Shown piece by piece: positions 45,480 through 53,504 of a DNA stretch of 64,000 nt. The stretch comes from Talpa occidentalis. Its lineage: Eukaryota; Chordata; Mammalia; Eulipotyphla; Talpidae. The notes beneath the pieces are model-generated. The model was not told the origin of the DNA and ran no database searches. It worked only from the letters and a program-made list of their open reading frames with translations. The translations under genes and the position numbers were made by a program. The stretch covers positions 59,419,566 through 59,483,565 of the forward strand of contig NW_023601543.1 of assembly GCF_014898055.3 (NCBI RefSeq). The letters are read 5' to 3'. Positions within the stretch are counted from its first letter, which is position 1. Each line of letters opens with the position of its first letter.

Positions 45480-45830
45480 ACCTGGGGTTGAGGGAGCTTC
45501 CCAAAGGTGGCTGAGGGCTGCTGATGAAAGGCAGTTCCCTGTGCATTTTCTACTGGGGCATGCATCTGCTCCCTAAGTGCTGGTGACAGAAACTGGGGTC
45601 AGGTGTGTATCCCAAGGATGGCTGAGTGTTGGCAATAGAGGGCAGATCCCTGTGTGGCCTGGACTAGGGTGTAGGTCTGCTCCTGAGGCACTGGTACCTG
45701 AGCCTGGTGTCAGGAATGCTACTGGAAGTTTGATGAAGATCTCTGATGCTGGGTGATGTCCTGTGTGGTCCAGAATGGGGCATCTATAGCTTAGGAAGTG
45801 CTGGTGGCTGAAGTGACTCCTTCCTTAATT
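45480..45830. repeat. Degenerate tandem repeat, period about 120 bp
   Basis: Three imperfect units carry the same order of words: GCTGA(G), GGCAG(T/A)TCCCTGTG, ACT(A)GGG, a CTGCTCC(C/T) block, then ctggtgacagaaactggggtcagg-like text. The unit spacing is near 120 bp. It lies at the 5' side of the antisense L1 and may be a degraded L1 5' UTR. Confidence 0.55.
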
Positions 45831-46197
45831 CTTTGTGCTGTTCTTGGCATATATTTTACCATTACATGATTATGGACCCTATAATACATTATTATTAATT
45901 TTGTTTTAAATCAGAGTTTAGCCAAGTACAGACCATGAAAGAGACCACCATCTTTTTTTGGTAAATTAATTTTATTGGAAAACAGTTACTCTTGTTCCTA
46001 TATTGTATATGGCAGCTTTCATGAGATAACAACAGAATAGTTATGACAAAAGCATATAACCTACAAAGCATAATATATTTTTGTCTTGGCTCTGTAAGAA
46101 AATGTCTTATAATTCCTGCTTGGACCATCAATTATCTCTTTAATTTTTAATATTCATCCATGAAGTGTCATTTCAGCTGCCCTTTATTACTTTATAT

Positions 46198-46353
46198 AGA
46201 TCCATATGTGTATATATATGGATATATACTTTATATACATATATACACTTTATATAGATCCATATAATATACTTTATATAGATCCATATAATATACTTTT
46301 TATATATATCCATATATATCCATATATACACATATGTGTGTGTGTGTATACAT

Positions 46354-46396
<43 letters not shown>

Positions 46397-46398
46397 GC
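46198..46398. repeat. Complex TA/TG/CA microsatellite with inverted symmetry
   Basis: TATATGGATATA-type units, then ACTTTATATAGATCCATATAAT repeated at about 46248-46290, then (TG)n followed at once by (CA)n (46333-46366), then (TA)n at 46367-46389. The TG/CA arms are complementary. Confidence 0.85.
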
Positions 46399-46821
46399 TG
46401 GCATCTCTTTCCTCCTTCTTAAAGAAATTTCTTTTGGAGTGAAGTTCTGTTGGTGAAAAATGCCTTTATTTTTCATTCATTGTTGAAATATGTTTTCAAT
46501 GGGGAAAAAATTATATGGTGAGAGCTGTTTTCTTTCAATACTTTAAGTATGTTCTGCTTTCTTCTCCCTTGCATTGTTTCTAATGAGCAATCTAATGCCA
46601 TATTTACCTTTGTTCTTTTGTAGCTAATGTGTCATTTTTCTCTGGGCACTTTTCAATTTTTTTCCTTATCAATTGCTTTGAGCAATTTGATTATGATGTA
46701 CTTCAGTATAGTTTTTTTCTCATCACTTGTGCTAGCAACCTGTCGATCTTCTTTAATATGTAGGTTTGTAATTTTCATCATCGAAAATTTTTCTGTTATT
46801 ATTTATTAAGATAATTTTTCC

Positions 46822-47146
46822 AGGCCTCCCCGGTGGCGCAGTGGTTGAGCGCTGGGTTGCGAAGCTGCCCGCGGCCTCTGCGGCGCTGGTTCGATCCCTG
46901 GTTGCTCCCCGGCCACAGGAGGAGGGTCCCACATGGCGCGCAGACCTCTCCTGACACCCGCTGCTCCCCTCAGCAGTGTACTTTGGTCCTTCTGCGTGCT
47001 CTGCTCCCCGCTCTGGCTCTGGTGAATTCTCTCACCCTCCCGCGCTTCTGACTGTACCCAGTGCTTGTATAAACAAACAAACAAACAAACAAACAAACAA
47101 TCAAAATAAATAAATAAATAAATACATGCCTCTTTAAAAAAAAAAA
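46822..47146 (+). mobile_element. tRNA-derived SINE, group A (copy 15)
   Basis: Very well preserved with intact A and B boxes and a long (AAAC)n(AAAT)n tail at 47070-47124. TSD AAGATAATTTTTCC (46808-46821 and 47147-47160). Confidence 0.92.
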
Positions 47147-47202
47147 AAGATAATTTTTCCTCTTCTCTCCTTCCATACCATCTACTTTGAGGACTACAAT
47201 TA

Positions 47203-47779
47203 TGTGGGTCTGCTAGACTTATACGGCCTGACTGGCTGCCATTTTGGCTACATGCAGTTCTGAATTAGTTACATGCAGGTGCAGGTCAGAACAGCTCTGT
47301 CAAACAGTTATATGAACTAAAAGAATGTCATATACCAGAACCTACAAAACTCCTTTCAATTTAAACAAGAGCAGGATGCTTGATCACCTGGGGATAATGG
47401 GTATACATTACAAGCTATGACCGGGAATGCCAGGGGGGCTGATGTGTGATTGTGCACCCCAGAGACTGATCAGCCTTGTTGATAAGATTAGAACCATGGC
47501 TGGGGTTCTGGGGTATGGTTTCAGATTACAGCATAAGGTAGCAGATAAAAAATATCTGGCCAGCAGACTCATGTCTCCCTAAAGCCCTAGGTGAGATAAG
47601 CATATTTTCAGTTTCACCCCCCACCCTTTTTCTTTTTTCTCCTACCCCACATAATTGATGCTATATGATTATTCTATCAATAAAAAGACCAGGATCTTGT
47701 TCCTTTAACAGCATCCTGCATTGTACAGCTTGGTCAAGGACTCCCATTTCTTTGTCAGTGTAGCGTTGTCAACATAACA
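47203..47779 (+). mobile_element. Solo LTR, family C copy 2, 577 bp with 6-bp TSD
   Basis: It starts TGTGGGTCTGCTAG like copy 1 and ends AACATAACA. The 6-bp repeat CAATTA flanks it exactly (47197-47202 and 47780-47785). AATAAA is at 47679-47684. It has a single copy of the block doubled in copy 1. It interrupts an antisense old L1. Confidence 0.88.
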
Positions 47780-48144
47780 CAATTAAATTTACATTAGACT
47801 ACTAAAATTTGATGCATAACTCTATTATAGTTGCCCCCTCTTCTTGGATGCTTTTTGTTGTTATGTATTCCAGTTCGTAACTATATTCTTCTGTAATGTC
47901 TAATTTGTCATGAATTCCAGACAGTCCTTTTTTGCTCAGAAATTGTATTCTTTTTTATCTCTGGAAGTTCAATTTATGTCTTTGCTTTATCTTCCATTCT
48001 CAATATGTTCCATCTGTCATCTAGCTTCTTGAGCGTATGTTAACAAGTTAAATATCTTTGATAATAATATGCATCATATCATATCTACTTTTGATTGATT
48101 TTTTTTCTTGTCACTGAGTGATTTTTCGTGTTTTTAATAACCTT

Positions 48145-48414
48145 TTTTTGATAGATTTATTTATTTTTATACAAGAACCGGGGTATAGGCCAGATGCACA
48201 GGAGGGTGAGAGGATTCACCAGAGACAGAGTGGGGAACAGAACAGGCAGACTGACTGAAATGCACTGCTGAGGGGAGCAGTGGGCGAGACAGGAGAGGTC
48301 TGCCCCGCCATGTGGGATTCTTGCCGGTCTGTTGGGATCAAGCCCACACTGCAGAGGCTGCAGACAGCTTCACAGTGCGGTGTTCAACCACCTGCGCCAC
48401 CAGGGAGGCCCTAT
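48145..48414 (-). mobile_element. tRNA-derived SINE, group C (copy 16)
   Basis: Minus-strand diverged copy with TACAAGAACCGGGGTATAGGCC near the tail. TSD unclear because of T-runs. Confidence 0.85.
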
Positions 48415-48491
48415 TTTTTTTAAATTGTAATAAGGACTTGTGGTAGAGAACTACTCCCATAGTGACTTGAAACAGTGCCATGTTATTTATT

Positions 48492-48772
48492 TATTTATTT
48501 ATTAAGATTTATTTTTATTTATTTATACAAGCACTGGGTACAGTCAGAAGCGCGGGAGGGTGAGAGAATTCACCAGAGCCAGAGCAGGGAGCAGAGCAGG
48601 CAGAAGGACCAAAGTACACTGCTGAGGGGAGCAGCGGGCGGCAGGAGAGGTCTGCGCGCCATGTGGGACCCTCCTCCGGTGGCCGGGGAGCAGCCGGGGA
48701 TCGAACTGGTGCTGCAGAGGCTGCGGGCAGCTTCGCAACCCAGCGCTCAACCGCTGCGCCACCGGGGAGGCC
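48492..48772 (-). mobile_element. tRNA-derived SINE, group A (copy 17)
   Basis: Minus-strand, nearly intact. Exact 19-bp TSD CAGTGCCATGTTATTTATT (48473-48491 and 48773-48791). Confidence 0.93.
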
Positions 48773-48791
48773 CAGTGCCATGTTATTTATT

Positions 48792-49330
48792 ACTTGTGCT
48801 ACAACAATGTTGTGTGACAGACAACTGAAACTTAATAACTTAAAATATCCAGTATTTATTCTCATGGATCTGTATATCAGTTAGGTTGACCATGCTGATG
48901 TAAGCAGGGTTCCACTTGACGATTCTGCTTTATACTCATGACTAGTACAGCTCTGCTTCTAACTGAAGATCTGTAGGTCAACTAGGGTGACTGTTCCATG
49001 TGTATTCATTCTAGGGCACAGGCAAAAGATGCCGCAATGGCTAGAGGAAGCTCTTATAATGGTAATGACAGTGGTCCATAAGAGCAAGTAGAAACTGAAA
49101 AGTCAACCTCCTGCCCAAAAGTCTACTTGTGATCTTTCAGGTTTACCTGTTTGGGCAATTACAAAGACTTTACCTGGCAGGACTAATTGGGGAAGATCTC
49201 TAAAGGATCTTGTAGTCAAGGACTCAGGCCCCCTGGCCACCCATGTTTTTATGCAAATCTTCATAACTAGCCAAGATACTACCATTCAAAGGCCTCTTTA
49301 CTGGGGACTTCTACCAATGATTCTTAGTCA
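48792..49330 (-). mobile_element. MaLR/MLT1-like LTR remnant
   Basis: TGTGCTACAACAATGTTGTGTGACAGACAACTGAAACTTAATAACTTAAAAT (landmarks: ACTTAATAACTTAAAAT) and GGAAGCTC follow the reverse complement of an MLT1-like LTR. Weak toward the right. Confidence 0.45.
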
Positions 49331-51097
49331 CCTCTACTGAGAATATATTATCAAGGAGACTTGAAGACATTTTTCTCCTCAATATTTAGTATACTTTTAT
49401 ACAATATTTAGTATACATTTTTCTGCCTCAATATTTAGCATACTTTTCCACTCTTAACGTTTCTTTTTCTTCTTACCCCCAACCACCCCAGTCCATGAAC
49501 AACAGAAGCCTTTTGTTTGTGGTTCTCTCCATGCCCAACTCCATTAGCCCAGGCTGCCCCAGTCTCCCAGCTCAGCTAAATGGTTCCCTCTTATTTTCTG
49601 TTCTCCATCCCCTTTGTCTGTGATCAAAACAGGAATCCTTCCATCCTCCAGCCTGATCCTTGCTGCTATTCTTCATATTATGTGCTCATTATTTCAGCTG
49701 TAGTTTCAGTGCTCTCTCATTACCCCTCTTATGTGTCCACCCACATCTCCACCTACAGTGTCTATAATGTACTTCTATCTACTGTAGTTTAATAAAAGGG
49801 AAATTATGTTAATTTTATTCAAACTTTTAAAAAGTAAAACCTGTACCATTATTATTATACCCCTCTTTCCCTTTTATTTATTCATTTCAAAAGAGAAAGT
49901 GTCAAATCATCTGAGAAAATTATACTTGCACAATGTTAACCACTTTCCAATTTTTCCTTCTAATTAAGTGTGTATTTCCAATTGTGTTTGGATGGAGTGA
50001 GAAAGCCAGCCTTTTGGGTATATAAGATACTTATGGGATTAGAGGCTGGTTCCAAGGCAACTTTAGTGTCATCTAACAATTTTGGTACCTGAGAGATAAA
50101 CTGAAAGGTCTGTTGCTCATGTTGTATTGGGGGGTGAAGGGCACAATTCCTCAAAAAATAAGTCCAGGAATTTGTACATAATCAAGACCTAAGAGCTGAG
50201 TAGGTTGCTTTCAAATCAAACATAGCCTTCTGCAGGCAAAAGATATTAGGCTTTCAAATACCTAGAGATGCAAAAGTTTACGTATCCAGAAGGAGAATTT
50301 CTTTGTAGGATAGACTAGTTTTGTTGAGAAGATACATAGATAAGGAAACAGAAAGAAAAGTGCTGGACTATAAGGCTCAGACTCTTCCAAGGAGGAAGAA
50401 CTAACTAAAGCACGGTTTTGGGCAAAATTTGCGGAAGGCGAGTCAGTGGCTAGAAGCTCAAAAAGGAGACTTAAGTACAGGTGGTTCTGTTTGGTTGTAT
50501 TTACATGAAATACTACATGTTGTCCAAACTGATTCGTCCCTACAGTCCCACAGAATCTTCCACAAAACCTAGAAAATATTGATATGATTGGCTTTCTTGC
50601 AGAGATTTGTTAAGGGGCCAAAATTGACTTAAGTTCAGCTCAGGGAAGTATATTCTCAAGTCTCATGGACGAGAGCTTCATCTGGCATCTGGATTATACA
50701 AAGATTTATTTGCTCTTCCTGGCAGATGAGTTTTTCATTATCAAAAAGAATTTTTAAGAATGGATGTGTAGGTAATGTTATGATGGGGCTACATAATTGA
50801 GTCAGGTTAGCATAGAGTGGGTCTACGTGATGCCAAAACAAATACGTGATTGTATTCCTCTCTGAAAATAACTGAATCACATCAGTTACCTAGCTTATCA
50901 TAGAATTGAAAACACATATATTTAACTATTTTTTCAATTTTACAAGTTACATCAAATTTTTATGTGTTGTGACATCAGTTACGTTTATTCTTCTAAACAC
51001 ATTTAGATCTGATACAACCTAACATGTTCAGTCAGTATTGAGTAGAAAAAAATTAACAAATGGGATTTAAATGAACTAAACCATCTGAGACAGTAGG
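49331..51097. other. Unassigned stretch
   Basis: No repeat family or protein motif recognised. Minus-strand ORFs at 49960-50154 and 50656-50880 have no motif I know, though I could not exclude a decayed ERV interior. Confidence 0.35.
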
Positions 51098-51142
51098 GGG
51101 AAAAGAGAGGGAGAAGGGGGAAAAAGGAGGGAGGAAGATTTT
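51098..51142. repeat. Polypurine tract
   Basis: About 45 bp of only A and G on the plus strand. Confidence 0.9.
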
Positions 51143-51445
51143 AAAGATATTACTCTTGTCTATCCCAGTACAGTAAAAAAGAATAGGCCATGGAGCGGGC
51201 ATGAAATGTGGTGTTAGACATTCTCTTTTTTCCTCTTGTCTCAGATACTTCTACCTCTCATACAAGGAGAATTTAGCCCATGAAAGATGATCATATTTTT
51301 AAATATATAAAATTTATCAATAAAGGGACCAGTAAAAGCAAGCAACTACATTTGATTGTAAAATGAGAAGAAAACAAGGACATATTCTGATTGCTGGAGG
51401 AAAAACTGTGTTGTTGAACTTGGTGAGTCAGTCCTATTGCAGCCA

Positions 51446-51545
51446 NNNNNNNNNNNNNNNNNNNNNNNNNNNNNNNNNNNNNNNNNNNNNNNNNNNNNNN
51501 NNNNNNNNNNNNNNNNNNNNNNNNNNNNNNNNNNNNNNNNNNNNN
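51446..51545. other. Assembly gap (100 N)
   Basis: Exactly 100 N, the usual placeholder for a gap of unknown length. The right side is L1 ORF1 (minus strand) and the left side is not L1-like, so the missing sequence should hold the rest of that L1. Confidence 0.98.
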
Positions 51546-51599
51546 CTTTAGTTCTTCCATTAATTCTTTGATCTCCTGCATTTTCTTTTACTTCCCTCT

Positions 51600-51926
51600 T
51601 TAGGGACTCAATTTCATTCTTCTGACCATTGTTTCCCTCTTTAGGGACTCAATTGCATTCTTCTGATCGTTGATTATTTTTCCCTTATCATTGTTTTCCT
51701 TTATGACTTCTGTCAGTTTTTTAATCACGGCAATTTTAAATTCTCTTTCTGGAAGGCTCAGAAGTTCTTCCAAGTTACTGTCGTTGCAATCTGGGGGCTG
51801 GTTTCTTTGTGGGTGTGCTTTTCCCTGGGGAGTTGCTAGGTTGCGTATGGTTCTTCTCCTCCCTACTGTCTGTTTTCTAATTTGCCGTATGCGTTGGGAC
51901 ACTGTGTAGTTGGGACTGGCCGGCAT
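51600..51926 (-). CDS. L1 ORF1p N-terminus (partial, frameshifted)
   Basis: The ATG at 51926-51924 opens MPASPNYTVSQRIRQIRKQ, a basic N-terminus. SLEELLSLPEREFKIAVIKKL and a heptad-rich stretch (NDQKNAIESLKRE) then start the coiled coil that trimerises ORF1p, the RNA-binding protein of the L1 RNP. An in-frame ATG farther upstream (52037) would add 37 residues, but the 51926 start fits L1 ORF1 better. After SLKRE the frame runs out at 51600. Coiled-coil codons continue in other frames (QKNEIESLKREVKE, then MQEIKELMEELK at 51581-51546), so at least two indels are present. These may be decay or base-calling errors next to the gap. Two near-identical 'QKN-x-IESLKRE' units show a local duplication of about 45 bp. 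Confidence 0.75.
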   Translation of the reverse strand: MPASPNYTVSQRIRQIRKQTVGRRRTIRNLATPQGKAHPQRNQPPDCNDSNLEELLSLPEREFKIAVIKKLTEVIKENNDKGKIINDQKNAIESLKRETMVRRMKLSP

Positions 51927-51986
51927 CTTGGGGAGCTTCTCTGCCCTCCGCTGGTTCCTCCAGGAGTCATCTGTCAGTTTCAAGCA

Positions 51987-52360
51987 GTCTTTACTGGAGA
52001 AAGGTCCCTGTTCTAAAATGCCGATGTGGGGACACACTCCCCTGTGCGCCTGGTCTGCCCGGCGGTGGGTTCCTGCTCCCCCTCTGGGCTTGGACTGCAG
52101 GCCAGAGGGGGTCTGGCGTGGGCGAACTTCCCCCGCTCACCTCTGGCTCCTGAGGAAGCCTTCTGCAGGTAGTCTTTACTGAAGAAATGTCCCTGTTCTA
52201 AGATGTGATGTGGACACACTCCCTGCACATCCGGTCTCAGGCACACTCTTCTGCGCGCCTGGTCTGCCCCGGCTGTGGGTGCTCGCTCCCCCTGTGGGCT
52301 CAGACTACTGGTCGGAAGGGGCCCGGCGTGGGCTAACTCCCCAGCTGGCCACTGGCTCCT
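51987..52360. repeat. Tandem duplication inside L1 5' UTR (about 185 bp unit)
   Basis: 51987-52150 and 52175-52360 share, in order, TTTACTG(G/A)AGAAA, GTCCCTGTTCTAA(A/G)ATG, ACACACTCCC, GCGCCTGGTCTGCCC, GCTCCCCCT(C/G)TGGGCT, GGCGTGGGC(G/T)AACT and CTGGCTCCT. The right unit is about 20 bp longer. Confidence 0.85.
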
Positions 52361-52807
52361 CTAGGCGCCTCTGCTGGCTTCAAGTCGCTAGGTGGCGCCA
52401 GAGATCTCTCCTGGAGCCCTTGGGGAGCTGATTTTCCACCCCGTGGACAGGGAATAGAGCGGAAATGGTAGGGTAAACCTCAACGGCTTTGGGGTGCTGT
52501 GTCTGCCTTGTGCCCCACCGTCGTGGGGAACCCACGCCCCTAATTTCGTGCCCCGGGTGTCAGTTCCAAATCCCTCAGTTCCAGGACGCGGGCTGTAGCC
52601 CAGTTCAGTGGCGCAGGAATGGCGCCTTTTGAATCCCGCTCCCGTGCCTGTCGCCTGGTTCCTGCTCATCAGTGAGGGCCTCCGCGCGCTCCCCGCAAGC
52701 CTAGGTCGCAGGCGCAGGGATCTGGGCAGCTGCGATTGGATCCGCGTTTGCTTTTCACTGCCACTGCTTTTTCCGCGCGCGATCCGATTCCGATCCGCAC
52801 TTGGTTT

Positions 52808-52885
52808 CCAGCGCGCTGCTTTTCTGCGCAATCCTGACCTCGATCTGTGCCTGTTTTTCCAGCGCGCCGCTTTTCTGCGCAAGCT
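52808..52885. repeat. Short tandem repeat in L1 5' UTR (about 54-bp period)
   Basis: TTCCAGCGCGCTGCTTTTCTGCGCAA at 52806-52831 recurs as TTCCAGCGCGCCGCTTTTCTGCGCAA at 52857-52882 (read as parts TTCCAGCGCGC and GCTTTTCTGCGCAA). Confidence 0.85.
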
Positions 52886-52946
52886 TCCCGGGCGGCCCGG
52901 GGCTGTGTGCTGGTGCTGGTCTCCTCCTGGGCGGGGTTTCTCTCCA

Positions 52947-53282
52947 ATGGCGACCGGAGCTCACCTCCGCGGCGGGTCCTGCGGGGCTCTCCACAGCTCC
53001 CGTTCATGGGGTGTGGTGGCTGCAATAGTTCCTTTCCACTCACAGTCCCGCTTGCTGCGCATTTTGTTTCTTGTTGGTCGTTTTAGTTTGTTGTTTCCCT
53101 CCCCTCTGCCGGTCGGAGAGTGCCGCCCCTGTGGGCGGGGGAGGGGAGCAGGGTTCTGGCACTTTCCTCCCTTTCTGGTCCTTCCATTATGGCCACTTTC
53201 TTCTTCGGTAGTCCGCTGGCGCCACCCGTTTATCTTCCGTGTCCCGGTTCTCACTGGAACCTGCCTCTTTCCTCCCTATTAA
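52947..53282 (+). CDS. Antisense ORF in the L1 5' UTR (111 codons from its first ATG)
   Basis: An open frame on the strand opposite to the L1 runs from about 52608 to 53282 without a stop. Its first ATG is at 52947 (MATGAHLRGG...), giving 111 residues. The protein is rich in Leu, Phe, Pro and Arg, with a hydrophobic stretch near its end. No domain is recognised. Its place is similar to primate L1 ORF0, which is also antisense in the 5' UTR, but I see no sequence likeness. GC-rich DNA gives long open frames by chance, so translation is only a possibility. Confidence 0.3.
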   Translation: MATGAHLRGGSCGALHSSRSWGVVAAIVPFHSQSRLLRILFLVGRFSLLFPSPLPVGECRPCGRGRGAGFWHFPPFLVLPLWPLSSSVVRWRHPFIFRVPVLTGTCLFPPY

Positions 53283-53504
53283 CTTTTTTTAATGGGAGAT
53301 CTACTCGCAGCGTCTCCTCGCCGCCATGTTGCTCCAAGTCCCTAAAAGGAAGTTATTGAGCTAAAATTTTTAAGAGTAAAATTAATAAAGCTATTGAGTT
53401 TGTAAAGTTTTGCAAGCCTTTTATATTTTATATTATTTTGCAATCCTAATTGTCATGAGTATTTAAAATATATAAAATAGTTCATTAATTCAATAAAACA
53501 TTTT

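Larger units (their letters stand above)
46400..48140 (-). mobile_element. Old L1/HAL1-like ORF1 region (antisense), split by SINE and LTR C
   Basis: 46400-46807, 47161-47196 and 47786-48140 are parts of one element. Landmarks are AATTGCTTTGAGCAATTTGATTATGATGTACTTC (read as parts), TTTGTAATTTTCATCATCGAAAAT, CTGTAATGTCTAATTTGTCATGAATTCC and CTCTGGAAGTTCAATTTATGTC. Confidence 0.65.
51546..53338 (-). mobile_element. LINE-1 5' end: full 5' UTR and start of ORF1, running into the gap
   Basis: Reading leftward from about 53338 the element starts near GGACTTGGAGCAACATGGCGGCG. It has a CpG-rich 5' UTR of about 1.4 kb to the ORF1 ATG at 51926, then ORF1 until the gap. It is the only copy in the window with a 5' UTR, so it was inserted full length or nearly so. 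The 5' UTR contains duplicated blocks (see repeats) and an antisense ORF. The 3' part is lost in the assembly gap. Coding ability cannot be judged beyond the ORF1 frameshift near 51610. Confidence 0.9.
52500..53338. promoter_or_regulatory. CpG-rich L1 5' UTR (promoter region)
   Basis: The only CpG-dense stretch in the window. It has many CGCG and GCGC words (52680-52900), GGGCGGGG near 52930 and 53136-53141, and CCGCCATGTT at 53321-53330 (complement AACATGGCGG, a YY1-like core at the L1 start). This is where an L1 internal pol II promoter lies. Confidence 0.65.

Noticed and set aside
48475..48865. Coding ORFs of about 115 residues on both strands with 'SAGLRSC' or 'AREGERIHQSQS' motifs (also at 14.6, 23.8, 35.2, 46.8 kb)
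   Set aside because: The same peptides recur in each SINE copy and read across its tRNA-like promoter; they are translations of a repeat.
49331..51097. Decayed ERV interior
   Set aside because: Two minus-strand ORFs gave a faint impression of retroviral pol, but no RT, integrase or protease motif could be identified.
52608..53282. 224-residue protein-coding gene
   Set aside because: The first codon is GTG; in a mammal the first usable ATG is at 52947, and the frame lies in the GC-rich antisense of an L1 5' UTR. Kept only as a low-confidence 111-codon ORF.
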